DNA of 64,000 bases from Amycolatopsis sp. NBC_00345 (GCF_036116635.1 NZ_CP107995.1:4898001-4962000); one strand, 5' to 3'; positions 8,392 through 17,284 are shown, counted from the first letter of the stretch. The notes: generated from the letters alone by a model not told the origin. Made by a program: numbers and translations.

Positions 8392-8602
8392 GACGTTACC
8401 GTGCCCGCTGTCCCGCTCCGGTGGGATGCTCACCGGCGATGGTCAGCGTTTTCAGGTCATGCGCCAGAAGTGGCGAGGCATAGATCTTGAGGACATCGGT
8501 TCGGGCCGGGCAGACGTCCAGGTCGGGGCAGACCAGGGGAATGAGTGCGCGTAGCGCTTTCGCCAGCTGCGCGTGGGGCAGCTGACCGAGCCAGCTGCGC
8601 GT
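8392..8602 (-). other. Gene-free stretch with a coding-like minus-strand remnant
   Basis: Between the kinase start and the luciferase-like gene stop no intact gene is credible. On the minus strand a frame ending at TAA near 8392 reads like protein (for example LIPLVCPDLDVC, then VLKIYASPLLAHDLKTL) but has no start in frame; a GTG with an AAGGAGG-type site near 8625 opens another frame that would need a shift to join it. A 13-nt sequence, GCCAGCTGCGCGT, is repeated at 8562-8574 and 8590-8602. Best read as a decayed small gene. Confidence 0.3.
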
Positions 8603-8641
8603 AAGTGGCCGGGTTCACCTCCTTCGATTACCGGCACCCGG

Positions 8642-9817
8642 TCACCCGCGATCGAGGTCGGGGATGAGCTCGCCGATCAGCTGGATGCTCCGGGTGACCT
8701 TGTCGTGGGCGAGGCCGCCGATCTGCTGCAGGCACATCATCCGGTCGATGCCGAGGCCGGCGTAGGCCCGCAGCTTCTTGAGGCAGGTGCCCGGACTGCC
8801 GACGATCAGCGAGTCCTGCGCGCTGAGCACGGTGAAGATCTCGTCGTCCGGCACCTTTTCGCCCTGCAGGATGCGGCCGATCAGCAACGCGGCCTCGCTC
8901 GGCGGGTCAGCCGCCTCGCCGCGGAGGAAGCCGCCGGTGAGGCCGCCGCCGTCGGGGGCTTCCGCCAGTCGCTGCTGGAGCTGGGCCGTGCGGACGTACT
9001 CACTGGCCGCCTCGAAGAAGGTCAAGGCCGTGACCGTGTACCAGGCGGCCGCCGCGGCGGCGCCGTTGCGCATCGCTTCCTCGTCGGTGTCCGCGCAGTG
9101 CACGAAGGTGAAGAACCCGACCTGGTTGTTGACGAACGCGCCCACCGGGTCGGTGCACTGCGCGGCCGCCTCGCGGTAGAGCGAGACCATCCGGCCCGCG
9201 CGTTCGAGCGACTCCCACATGGTCGTGCCCAGTACGCCGACGCCGCGTTTTCCCGCGTCCTCGAACGACTTCGGGCTCGCCGCCGCCTGCCACAGCGGCG
9301 GGTGCGGCCGTTGCAGCGGTTTGGGCGAAATCGACACGTCGTCGATCTGGTAGGCGTCGCTGTGGCAGGAGAACCGGTCCGTGGTCCACATCTTCGGCAC
9401 CATCTCGAACGCCTGCTGCGTCTGGGCCCGAGCGTCGTCCGGCTCGACGCCAAACAGGCGCCACTCCGGGATCGTCGAACGGGTCAGCCCCAGCTCGACC
9501 CGGCCCCCGCTGAGGTGGTCCAGCGTCGCCGCGCGCTCGGCGACGCGGATCGGGTGGTTGAAGCGGCCCGGCGCGAGGACGGCGGCGTGGCCGAGCCGGA
9601 TCCGGCTGGTGCGCTGGGAAAGCGCCGCGAGCATCAGCTCCGGCGCCGAAGACAGGCTGAACTCGGCGGCGCCGTGGTGCTCGACCTGCCACCAGCACCC
9701 GTAGCCCAGCTCGTCCGCGAGCACAGCCTGCTCGATCGCCTGCGCGAACCGCAGCTGCTCATGGCCTTCCGGCCACGGCCGGGGATTCTGGATCTCGTTG
9801 AACAGGTCGATCTGCAT
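8642..9817 (-). CDS. LLM-class flavin-dependent oxidoreductase
   Basis: 391 aa luciferase-like monooxygenase (bacterial luciferase TIM barrel). The N-terminus MQIDLFNEIQNP, the EHHGAAEFSLSSAPELML segment, and the RIRLGHAAVLAP and ERAATLDHLSGGRVELG motifs are diagnostic of the LLM fold; such proteins use reduced FMN or F420 supplied by a partner. The ATG at 9817 has a perfect GGAGGA ribosome site 5 nt away. No reductase gene is adjacent. Substrate unknown; could be a monooxygenase or an F420-dependent reductase. Divergent from the secreted DPBB gene across 243 nt without a recognisable operator. Confidence 0.85.
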   Translation of the reverse strand: MQIDLFNEIQNPRPWPEGHEQLRFAQAIEQAVLADELGYGCWWQVEHHGAAEFSLSSAPELMLAALSQRTSRIRLGHAAVLAPGRFNHPIRVAERAATLDHLSGGRVELGLTRSTIPEWRLFGVEPDDARAQTQQAFEMVPKMWTTDRFSCHSDAYQIDDVSISPKPLQRPHPPLWQAAASPKSFEDAGKRGVGVLGTTMWESLERAGRMVSLYREAAAQCTDPVGAFVNNQVGFFTFVHCADTDEEAMRNGAAAAAAWYTVTALTFFEAASEYVRTAQLQQRLAEAPDGGGLTGGFLRGEAADPPSEAALLIGRILQGEKVPDDEIFTVLSAQDSLIVGSPGTCLKKLRAYAGLGIDRMMCLQQIGGLAHDKVTRSIQLIGELIPDLDRG

Positions 9818-10060
9818 CGGATCCTCCACGGGTCGCCGGCTCCAACCGTAGAGTCGGACACTCCCCGCTGTCTGCCGCCGTCCGAGCTCGGTCTCGTCCA
9901 CCGCGGCGCCGCTGCTTCCCTGTGGCCGGACCGCAACGTCCACCGCCGCCGGCTGCGGCCGTCCCACAGCAGGGGCCGTCCTCCGTTGCGCCCGGCCGGG
10001 CGGGGCCGGATGCTGAGGCCGAACCTCGCCACCGCCCCTGCGAGAAGGCCGGTCCCCACC

Positions 10061-10453
10061 ATGAAGACCTTGCTGAAAGCCGCCGGCGCGGTCGCGTCCG
10101 CGGCCGCCCTCACCCTCGCCGTCGGCGGGACCGCCGGCGCGAGCCCCGCCACCAGCGGGAGCGCCACCTACTACACCGACGCGGGTTACGGCGCCTGCGG
10201 AACACAGATCAACGCGAGCACGGACATGCTGGTCGCCGCACCGGCCGCGCTCTGGACCACGCCGAACCCGAACAACGACCCGCTGTGCACCAAGTCGATC
10301 CGGGTCACCTACAACGGCACGACGATCACCGTGCCGATCAAGGACAAGTGCCCGACCTGCGAGCCCACCAAGATCGACCTGAGCCTGCCCGCCTTCGGCC
10401 AGCTGGCCGACCCGAACCTCGGGATCATCCAGCTGGACTGGGAAATCCAGTAG
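10061..10453 (+). CDS. Small secreted double-psi beta-barrel (expansin/barwin-like) protein
   Basis: 130 aa with a clear Sec signal peptide (MKTLLKAAGAVASAAALTLAV, cleavage after GASPA-like site near residue 28). The mature 100 aa match the DPBB/RlpA-barwin pattern: GSATYYTDAGYGACGTQ at the N-terminus, four cysteines (in GACG, PLCTK and the KCPTC pair), and the closing segment KIDLSLPAFGQLADP. Such proteins bind or loosen cell-wall polysaccharide, or act as small secreted inhibitors, and usually lack hydrolytic activity. Preceded by GAGAAGG as ribosome site. It opens a cluster of secreted proteins that continues to 16 kb. Confidence 0.8.
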   Translation: MKTLLKAAGAVASAAALTLAVGGTAGASPATSGSATYYTDAGYGACGTQINASTDMLVAAPAALWTTPNPNNDPLCTKSIRVTYNGTTITVPIKDKCPTCEPTKIDLSLPAFGQLADPNLGIIQLDWEIQ

Positions 10454-10463
10454 TCCCGCCGGA

Positions 10464-11723
10464 TCAGGGCAGCGGCACGGGCAGGGTGGCCAGCTCGCGC
10501 CGGCCGGCCACACCGAGCTTGCGGTAGACGCTCGAGAGGTGGAACTCCACCGTGCGCACGGTGAGGAACTGCTGCTCGGCGATGCTGCGGTTGCTCATCC
10601 CGGACCGGGCCAGCTCCGCGATCTTGCGCTGCTGCCCGGTCAGCCGGTCGCCGGCTTGGCGGGCGAGCCGGTGCACCGCGGTTTCCGCGCGTGCGGCCCA
10701 GGCCGGGTAACCCGCCTTGCGGGCGAGATCCCGTATCTCGCCGAGCATCGCGGCGGCCTGCGGGCACTGCTGCTCGGCGCTGAGGAAGTGCGCCAGGTCG
10801 TAGCGCGCACGGAGCAGGTCTTCCGTGGCCGGGCCCCGGGCGAGCGTGTCCGCGGCTTCGCGGGCCTCGCCGGAGGTCCGGCCCTGCACCACGGCGTGCG
10901 CGTGGATCGCCACGCCGAGCGTCCGCGGATCCGGCCAGCGGCGGGCCAGCCTCAGCTCACGGTCGGCGAGCACCGAGGCCAGCCGGTGCCGTCCGGACGC
11001 GCGGGCGCACAACGCGGCCCGGGACCGCCACGGGGCGACGGCCGGATTCCGCACCCCGCGCTCGGTGAGCAGCCGGCCGCATTCGAGGAACGCCGTCCTG
11101 GCCACGTCGTGGCGTTCCGCCGCCAGTTCCAGTTCTCCCAGGGCTGCAAGCAGTTCGGCCTTGTCCTCGCTGTGGGCGAAGGACTCGCCGCAGACGTGGT
11201 CGAGGATCCGGCGGTACGCCGTGTCGAGATCGCCCCGGCTGACGTGCGCGGCCGTCGACCACGCCACGAGCAGATCCCGCGGCCGCGGTCCGGGACCGCG
11301 TTCGAGCGCCTGGTCCAGGATTTCCGCCGCCGCGGCGGGATCGCCCCGCAGCCAGGCCAGCCGGCCCCGCAGCGCGAAGGCGAATTCCCCCAGCGCCCCG
11401 GCGGTGTCCGCGCCCCGCACGGCAAGCACCCGGTCGCAGTGCTCCCCGGCGAGGCCGGTCTCCCCGGCGTGCACGAGCGCCACCGCGGCGTGCCAGAAAG
11501 ACAGCACGTCGTGCCGGCCCGGCGAGCGCAGCACGAAGACTGCCTCGCGGATCACCTGGTCCCGGTCCTCGCCGCTGTTGGCCATCGCGGTCGCGCGCAG
11601 CGCGTGGTCGCGTTCGGGCGGCGCCGCGGCGGCAGCCCGCGCGGCGGCGGCGCCACCCGGTGCGTAAGGCAGCCCGGACGCCGGGCCGGCACCCGCTGGC
11701 TTTTCCCTCCCCGTCGACGACAA
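10464..11723 (-). CDS. LuxR family regulator without ATPase domain (paralogue A)
   Basis: 419 aa. Residues 40-340 are helical repeats (TPR-like, e.g. ALRGRLAWLRGDPAAAAEILDQAL) and residues 356-415 are a GerE/LuxR HTH (LTGQQRKIAELARSGMSNRSIA, then VRTVEFHLSSVYRKLGV). No Walker A is present, so it corresponds to the C-terminal half of a LAL regulator. It shares architecture, size and the HTH sequence with the next minus-strand gene (12099), indicating tandem duplication. It lies convergent with the DPBB gene. Signal unknown; the Ala-rich first 40 residues may not be translated if a downstream ATG is used. Confidence 0.8.
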   Translation of the reverse strand: MSSTGREKPAGAGPASGLPYAPGGAAAARAAAAAPPERDHALRATAMANSGEDRDQVIREAVFVLRSPGRHDVLSFWHAAVALVHAGETGLAGEHCDRVLAVRGADTAGALGEFAFALRGRLAWLRGDPAAAAEILDQALERGPGPRPRDLLVAWSTAAHVSRGDLDTAYRRILDHVCGESFAHSEDKAELLAALGELELAAERHDVARTAFLECGRLLTERGVRNPAVAPWRSRAALCARASGRHRLASVLADRELRLARRWPDPRTLGVAIHAHAVVQGRTSGEAREAADTLARGPATEDLLRARYDLAHFLSAEQQCPQAAAMLGEIRDLARKAGYPAWAARAETAVHRLARQAGDRLTGQQRKIAELARSGMSNRSIAEQQFLTVRTVEFHLSSVYRKLGVAGRRELATLPVPLP

Positions 11724-12098
11724 GAGATGCTCCTCTGCCTCACTGGCGCCAAGGTTTCACCGTCTTCTCGCCGATGATGGTGCCCCTTCACCGCAGGACC
11801 GGCGTAACCCGGGGAAGATCGGCAACGGGGCCCGCGAATGACGTGCTCACCCAAGTGGCCCAGCGGCGAGTCCGGCACTGGCCCGCCGCACGGCCGTGAC
11901 CAGTGCGTTCGTCCCGCACGCGAGGAAGGCGGGCAACGGGATCCGACCATCGATGTCACTCGTTAGCGTGACGGCCGGCCCAGAGTAATCCGGGCACGGA
12001 AATTGCCCGGCAATCGGTTGTTTTCTTCCCGGATCCGGGTAAGCGGAGTTATCCGGAAGATTGTCCCACACGCCAGGGAAATGGTCGGCCGTGGTCGG
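11724..12098. other. Intergenic region between the two LuxR paralogues
   Basis: 375 nt without a convincing gene. It holds a hairpin CCGGGC/GCCCGG (11990-11995 and 12005-12010) placed to terminate the upstream minus-strand LuxR gene, and a GTCAC/GTGAC inverted repeat (11955-11972) placed to act on the downstream LuxR gene promoter. A short minus-strand frame ending near 11847 reads somewhat like protein (IPLPAFLACGTNALV) but has no ribosome site. Confidence 0.45.
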
Positions 12099-13370
12099 TC
12101 ACCCGGCCGGCAGCCATTCCTGATCGAGCAGGTGGAAACGGAGTTCGTCCCGACCTCGCACGCCGAGCTTGCGGTAGACCTGCGAAAGGTGGAACTCGAC
12201 CGTGCGCACGGCGAGGAACTGCTTTGCCGCGATGTCCTGGTTGCGGAAGTTGGCCAGGGCGAGAAAGGCGACCTTCAGCTCGGTCGGGGTCAGTGCCGCG
12301 CCGGGCCACGGATCGAGCCCGCGCAACGCCTCTTCGGCCCGCGCCGCGCGATGCCGGCTCCCGGCGCCCTGGAATCCCGCGGCGGCCTTGGTGAACTGCA
12401 CGCGGGCGAACGCGCGCTGCCCGGTCCGCAGCAGCCACCGGCCGAGTTCGTAACGGGCCTCGCCCGCCTCGATCGCCGCTTCGCCGACTTCCAGCAGCTC
12501 GGCGGCCTCGCCGAGCAAGTCGATCTCGTGCCCGTCGCCGGCCAGCAGCGCGACGGCGGCCAGCGCCTCCCCCACCACCCTGGGTTCGCCCCAGGCCAGC
12601 GCGGCTTCGTGCTCCTTACGGGCCAGCTCCGCCGCCAGTTCCGCGTCACCACCGGCACGGGCGCACCACGCCGCCCGCCGCCGCCACGGGGACACCGCGG
12701 GATTGACCACCCCGTGCGCGGTGAACTGCCGCCCGGCGGCCAGGTGCTCGGCCAGCGCGGCGCGGAAGTTCCCGTCCGCCATCGCGATCAGCCCACGGGC
12801 GCACCGCAGCTCCGGCCCGTTCCGGACGTCGCTGCCCGGCTCGGCGAGCAGCGCGCCCGCTTCGGCCGGCCGACCGCGGCTGACCAGCAGTTCGGCGGTT
12901 TCGGCCACGATCACCGGGTGCAGTGCCGGCCCGATCGGCCGGTGCCGGAGGTGGTCGTAGAGCTCTCCCGCAGTGTCCAGATCACCACGCCACCGGGCGG
13001 TGCGGGCGCGGATGAGCGTGCCCCGGTCGAGCACTTCGCGGTCCGGGTGGTCGCAGTGGCCGAGCCGGGCCACCGCGCGGTCGGCGGTGGTCAGCTCCCC
13101 GGCCAGCACCAGGGTGGTGAGCGCGTCGAGGACACAGCCGGGCCGCCGGACGCAGCCGGGGTCGGCCAGCGCCAGCTCGGCCTGGTGGACCGCGACCGCC
13201 GGGTCCCGGCCGGCGCGGGCCAGCACGATCGCCCGCCGCGCCGGGCACGAGCCGGGCGGCGATGCCGTGGTCGGACCGGATTTCCCGGGCCGCGAAAGAC
13301 AGGACGACACAGCGGAAACACTCCCGAGCGGGGCGGCGGGGAAGGTCCGCTGAGCCGGTGTGCCGCCCAC
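12099..13370 (-). CDS. LuxR family regulator without ATPase domain (paralogue B)
   Basis: About 423 aa from GTG 13370; the frame is open for another 78 codons upstream, but the added residues are low-complexity and would run under the thaumatin-like gene promoter, so the shorter start matching the paralogue's length is preferred. A helical-repeat region (for example ARTARWRGDLDTAGELYDHL) precedes a C-terminal LuxR HTH (LTPTELKVAFLALANFRNQDIA, then VRTVEFHLSQVYRKLGVRGRDEL). The domain order and HTH match paralogue A. Divergent from the thaumatin-like gene, which it may control. Confidence 0.75.
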   Translation of the reverse strand: MGGTPAQRTFPAAPLGSVSAVSSCLSRPGKSGPTTASPPGSCPARRAIVLARAGRDPAVAVHQAELALADPGCVRRPGCVLDALTTLVLAGELTTADRAVARLGHCDHPDREVLDRGTLIRARTARWRGDLDTAGELYDHLRHRPIGPALHPVIVAETAELLVSRGRPAEAGALLAEPGSDVRNGPELRCARGLIAMADGNFRAALAEHLAAGRQFTAHGVVNPAVSPWRRRAAWCARAGGDAELAAELARKEHEAALAWGEPRVVGEALAAVALLAGDGHEIDLLGEAAELLEVGEAAIEAGEARYELGRWLLRTGQRAFARVQFTKAAAGFQGAGSRHRAARAEEALRGLDPWPGAALTPTELKVAFLALANFRNQDIAAKQFLAVRTVEFHLSQVYRKLGVRGRDELRFHLLDQEWLPAG

Positions 13371-13543
13371 ACTGTTTTCGACAATAGGGACAGTGCCGGA
13401 TTCGTCAATACTTGCGGCACTGCCTGACCGGTTGTCTGTCTCGCCGCGGTTCGCCGGAAATGTGCGGCCGGACCGTAAAGACGGATCCCGCCGCCGCGGC
13501 GACACTTTCCCCGTACCCCAGTCCCGGACCCGGAGGAACAGCG

Positions 13544-14299
13544 ATGCGCAGAGCCCTCTTCCCGGCGCTGGCCGCCCTCGCGGCCGCCGCGCTGATGGCC
13601 GCAAGCGGAGCGTCGGCCGGCACGACGGCGATCGCCGCGGACGGTCCCACCGTCACCTTCGTCAACCAGAGCGGCGAAACGCTCTGGATCGGCAGCACGG
13701 TCAACGCCGACGGCTCGGAGAACCTGAGCGGACTGCCGGTCATCGAGGACGGCCAGCAGGCCACGGTCACCGTGCCGGCCGCCGATCAGCACTGGCGGGG
13801 CAAGTTCTTCGGCCGGCAGGGCTGCACCGGCGATTCCGGCAGTTCGTTCCACTGCGCGATCGGCGACTGCGGGCCGGACGCCGGCGGGTGCGCCACCGGT
13901 GAGCAGCCGGCGAGCCTGGCCGAATTCAACTTCGACCCCCAGGACCAGCTGGCCCCCTGGTACGACGTGAGCTATGTGAACGCGGTGTCGCTGCCCATCA
14001 CGATCGATCCCGCCGGCGGCGGCGCCCGCTCACCGAGCGCCGAATGCGAACCCGTCGGCTGCCCGGATCCGCTGCTGCAGTACTGCCCGCCGGAGAACCT
14101 GACCAAGGACGGCAGCGGCAAGCCGGTGCTGTGCACCAGCCCGAACCGCGACGCCAAGACCCCCTACAGCGACGCGATTTCCAGCCACTGCCCGAAGGCG
14201 TACGCATGGTCCAAACAGGACACCGAGGGAGGCAACCAGACCGTCCGGCAGTGCCGCGGATGCAGCGGCTTCACGGTGACCTTCCACCCCGGCGTCTGA
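13544..14299 (+). CDS. Secreted thaumatin-like protein
   Basis: 251 aa with a Sec signal peptide (MRRALFPALAALAAAALMA; mature start near residue 26-32). The mature part follows the thaumatin family: TVTFVNQSGETLWIGS at the N-terminus, cysteine-rich GCTGDSGSSFHCAIGDCG, the signature-like PASLAEFNFDPQDQLAPWYDVSYVNAV (compare the family's ASLAEF...YDVSLVDG), and a Cys-rich C-terminal domain ending in GFTVTFHPGV. About 12 cysteines suggest disulfides, so it acts outside the cell. Plant relatives bind or degrade beta-glucans; the bacterial role is unproven. ATG 13544 has an ideal CGGAGGAACAGCG ribosome site. Confidence 0.85.
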   Translation: MRRALFPALAALAAAALMAASGASAGTTAIAADGPTVTFVNQSGETLWIGSTVNADGSENLSGLPVIEDGQQATVTVPAADQHWRGKFFGRQGCTGDSGSSFHCAIGDCGPDAGGCATGEQPASLAEFNFDPQDQLAPWYDVSYVNAVSLPITIDPAGGGARSPSAECEPVGCPDPLLQYCPPENLTKDGSGKPVLCTSPNRDAKTPYSDAISSHCPKAYAWSKQDTEGGNQTVRQCRGCSGFTVTFHPGV

Positions 14300-14347
14300 C
14301 CCGGCCCGAGGTGCGGAACGAAGAAGGGCGGTAGCTCGTGATCAAAG

Positions 14348-15031
14348 GTGCGACCGCTCTACGTGCACAGCACGGACCAGCCGGACCGGCACGACGAGCT
14401 GGTCGAGCAGTTCCGCACCTTCGCCGACCAGATCGACGACGACTTCGCCGAGGCGGCGGGGCGGCTCGGCGGCGGAACCCGGCACGTCCGTTTCACGACC
14501 GGCGGCGACTGCCGCGCCACCGTCGACGACGTGGCGATCGACCCGTCCGCAATGGACACTGTGGACACGATCACCGACGCGATCACGGCACAGGGCTACG
14601 ACCACGCCGACCGCAAGTACCTCGTCTGGTACGACAAGGACGGCTGTGGCCTGGCCTTCGGCAACGGCGGCGACGACCGTCCCGGCGCGGACAACCCGTA
14701 CAACGCGGGACCGCACTACGCGACGGTCGGCACCGGCTGCTGGTCGTGGGAGGCCAGCGGGCACGAGCTGCTGCACACCCTCGGCGCGGTGCAGTCCAGC
14801 GCACCGCACGCCACCAGCAACGGGCATTGCTGGGACGACGAGGACATCATGTGCTACGACGACGGCGGCATCCCGAACCCGCCGGGCGGCCTCGTGAAAG
14901 TCTGCGAAGGCGCGCCGGAGAACCAGATCGACTGCAACGGCGACGACTACTTCAACACCAACCCGTCACAAGACAACTACCTCGCCACGCACTGGAACGT
15001 GGCGAACAGCGAATACCTGATCGCGCAATAG
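14348..15031 (+). CDS. Zinc metalloprotease-like domain, apparently N-terminally truncated
   Basis: 227 aa from GTG 14348. HELLHTLG (residues 139-146) gives the two zinc histidines and catalytic Glu140; the following GAVQSSAPH and the later DIMCYDDGG (a Met-turn) are typical of an actinobacterial secreted metallopeptidase group. Those relatives carry a signal peptide before the LYVHSTDQPDR segment, but here the frame is closed by TGA at 14339-14341 and nothing resembling a signal peptide is present. A better ribosome site (AGGGCGG) precedes a GTG at 14338 in another frame, so a one-base shift between GTG 14338 and codon 14348 is possible. It lies 48 nt after, and in the same frame as, the thaumatin-like gene. 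Confidence 0.65.
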   Translation: MRPLYVHSTDQPDRHDELVEQFRTFADQIDDDFAEAAGRLGGGTRHVRFTTGGDCRATVDDVAIDPSAMDTVDTITDAITAQGYDHADRKYLVWYDKDGCGLAFGNGGDDRPGADNPYNAGPHYATVGTGCWSWEASGHELLHTLGAVQSSAPHATSNGHCWDDEDIMCYDDGGIPNPPGGLVKVCEGAPENQIDCNGDDYFNTNPSQDNYLATHWNVANSEYLIAQ

Positions 15032-15210
15032 CCCGTGTGCGGTTGACGCGGTGTCGGTGCGCTCGCCATTTTCCCGGACCTGGGAGCGTGGCCGTGGCCG
15101 TGTCGCAGCCAACAGGGCGCTGGGGAAGCGAAGCTGGCAAGATGGACATTGCCCCCGAAAGCTTCCTTCCCAGCCCATCGGCGGACCGGGAAGAACAGGA
15201 GAGAGCAACC

Positions 15211-16014
15211 ATGCCCGGCACGGACCCGAGCATCAACCCCCGCCCGTCCGTGCTGAACCGGCGCCGGCTGCTGTTCGGCGCCCTCCCGGTTGCCGCCCTG
15301 CTGGCGGCCGGCTGCGCCCAGCCCGCTACCGGCCAGCCTGCCGGCCAGCCGAGCGCCCGGCCGCCCCTCGCGCTGGTCTACAACGGCCCGCAGGGCTGCA
15401 CCGCCTGCGCGCCGACGATCGCCACCCTCCTGCGTCAGGCACCGCGGCCGTACCAGGTCAAGTTCGTCGACGGCGCCCCGACCGCCGCCGCTCTGGCCGA
15501 GGCCGACCTGTACGTCCAGCCCGGCGGCGGCGCCGACCTCGAAGGGACCTGGCAGCACCTGAGCGGCTCCGCCGAGGTGGTCCGCGACTGGGTCCGAAAC
15601 GGCGGCAGCTACCTGGGCCTGTGTTTCGGCGCCTACCTGGCCGGCCGCAGTCCGGGCTTCGACCTGCTGCCCGGCGACACCACCGGGTACGCCGGCACCC
15701 CCGGTGCCTCCGTCCCCGACGACCGCGACACCGTGGTGGCGGTGACCTGGCAGGGCCGGCCGCGGCACATGTACTTCCAGGACGGGCCCGCTTTCGCCCT
15801 GGACAACGACGCCGACGCCACCGTCCTGGCGACCTACCCCGACGGAAGGGCCGCCGTGGTCGTCACCCCCTACGGTAAGGGCCGGGTCGGAGTGAGCGGC
15901 CCCCACCCGGAGGCCGACGAATCCTGGTACGACGACAAGGGACTGACCAATCCCGACGGCGTCCGCTTCGACCTGGCCTACGAACTGATCGAAGCGACCG
16001 CCGGACGACGGTGA
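15211..16014 (+). CDS. BPL-N domain lipoprotein (class I GATase-like fold)
   Basis: 267 aa. A twin-arginine-like NRRRLLFGALPVAALLAAGC ends in a lipobox (LAAGC), so the mature protein is predicted to be lipid-anchored outside the membrane. The remainder matches the biotin-protein-ligase N-terminal (BPL-N) domain, a DJ-1/GATase-like fold: ALVYNGPQGC, the DLYVQPGGG turn, GSYLGLCFGAYL (nucleophile-elbow Cys in GLCFGAY), and a C-terminal VSGPHPE(A) segment. Reaction unknown. ATG 15211 follows AGGAGAG. Closes the secreted-protein patch; the acyl-CoA dehydrogenase gene converges 10 nt away. Confidence 0.75.
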   Translation: MPGTDPSINPRPSVLNRRRLLFGALPVAALLAAGCAQPATGQPAGQPSARPPLALVYNGPQGCTACAPTIATLLRQAPRPYQVKFVDGAPTAAALAEADLYVQPGGGADLEGTWQHLSGSAEVVRDWVRNGGSYLGLCFGAYLAGRSPGFDLLPGDTTGYAGTPGASVPDDRDTVVAVTWQGRPRHMYFQDGPAFALDNDADATVLATYPDGRAAVVVTPYGKGRVGVSGPHPEADESWYDDKGLTNPDGVRFDLAYELIEATAGRR

Positions 16015-16024
16015 ACCCCGGCGA

Positions 16025-17284
16025 TCACCCGTTCAGCAGTCCCTTCGCGATGTGGGTCACCTGGATCTCGTTGCTGCCCGCGTAGATCATCAACGACTTC
16101 GCGTCCCGCGCGAGCTGCTCGACGCGGTACTCGGCCATGTATCCGTTGCCACCGAACAACTGCACCGCCTCCATCGCGACCTCGGTGGCCGCCTCCGAGG
16201 AGTACAGCTTCATCGCCGACGCCTCGGCCAGTGACGGGAGCTTGCCCGCGCGCAGTTTCTCGATGGTGGAGAAGACCATGTTCTGCACGTTGACCCGCGC
16301 CACCTCCATCTTCGCCAGTTTCAGCTGGATCAGCTGGAAACGCCCGATCTCCTGGCCCCACAGCTTGCGGCTCTTCGCGTACTCGACCGAAAGCCGGTGG
16401 CACTCGTTGATGATCCCGAGCGACAGCACCGCGACGCCCATCCGCTCGGCGGCGAACCCGGACTTCACTTCGGCCCGGCTGTCACCGCCCGCCTCCGGTT
16501 CGGCCTCACCGAGCAGCCGGTCCCGGCCGAGCTTGACGTTGTCGAAGAACAGCTCGCCGGTGGGCGAGGACATCATGCCCATCTTCTTGAACGGCTTGCC
16601 CTGGGCGAAACCGGCCATGCCCTGGTCCAGCACGAAGGTCAGCACCTTGCGGTCGCGCCGGTCCACGCCGTCGCCCTCGTCGAGCTTGGCGTAGACGACC
16701 GTCGTGTCCGCGTACGGGCCGTTGGTGATGAACGTCTTCTGTCCGTTGAGGACATAGCCGTCACCGTCGCGCCGGACGTAGGTCTTCATCCCGCCGAACG
16801 CGTCCGAGCCCGAGTCCGGCTCGGTGATCGCCCAGGCACCGACCTTCTCGAACGTCGCCAGCCCCGGCAGCCACCGTTCCTTCTGCGCCAGCGTGCCCTT
16901 GGCCAGGATGGTCTGCGCGGTCAGCCCGAGGCTCACCCCGATGGACGCGACGATCCCCAGGCTGACCCCGGCCAGCTCGCTGATCGCGATGACCGCCATC
17001 GACTCCTGCCCGCCGAACGCGCTGCCGCCCGGGCGTTCCTTCTTCTCCGGCTGGGGTTCGCCGGCCGCGATGGCGGCTTCGGTCCTGCGCTGCTTGGCCA
17101 GCAGGCCGGTGATGGCCTCCCCGGCCAGGACGTCGAGGCCGAACGAGCGGAACAGCTTCCGGATGAGGTCGTACGGCGGCAGCTCGCCGCTCTCCAGGTC
17201 GTCGAGGCGCGGCCGGATCTCTTTGTCGACGAACTCGCGGATCGAGTCCCGGATCAGCAGCTCGGTCTCGGACCATTCGATCAC
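16025..17284 (-). CDS. Acyl-CoA dehydrogenase
   Basis: 419 aa FAD-dependent dehydrogenase that would introduce the alpha-beta double bond into an acyl-CoA. Family motifs: AWAITEPDSGSDAFGGMKT (substrate/FAD loop, about residue 150), ERMGVAVLSLGI, and the C-terminal VQLFGGNGYMAEYRVEQLARDAKSLMIYAGSNEIQ typical of ACAD_C. An insertion of charged residues (PQPEKKERPGG, about 75-90) between the N-terminal helices is unusual. GTG 17284 overlaps the TGA of the SDR gene by 4 nt (GTGA), so the two are translationally coupled. Last gene of the TetR-controlled cassette. Confidence 0.88.
   Translation of the reverse strand: MIEWSETELLIRDSIREFVDKEIRPRLDDLESGELPPYDLIRKLFRSFGLDVLAGEAITGLLAKQRRTEAAIAAGEPQPEKKERPGGSAFGGQESMAVIAISELAGVSLGIVASIGVSLGLTAQTILAKGTLAQKERWLPGLATFEKVGAWAITEPDSGSDAFGGMKTYVRRDGDGYVLNGQKTFITNGPYADTTVVYAKLDEGDGVDRRDRKVLTFVLDQGMAGFAQGKPFKKMGMMSSPTGELFFDNVKLGRDRLLGEAEPEAGGDSRAEVKSGFAAERMGVAVLSLGIINECHRLSVEYAKSRKLWGQEIGRFQLIQLKLAKMEVARVNVQNMVFSTIEKLRAGKLPSLAEASAMKLYSSEAATEVAMEAVQLFGGNGYMAEYRVEQLARDAKSLMIYAGSNEIQVTHIAKGLLNG

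Noticed and set aside
11847..12071. A 74-codon minus-strand gene between the LuxR paralogues
   Set aside because: Some protein-like residues, but no ribosome site, and the start overlaps regulatory palindromes.
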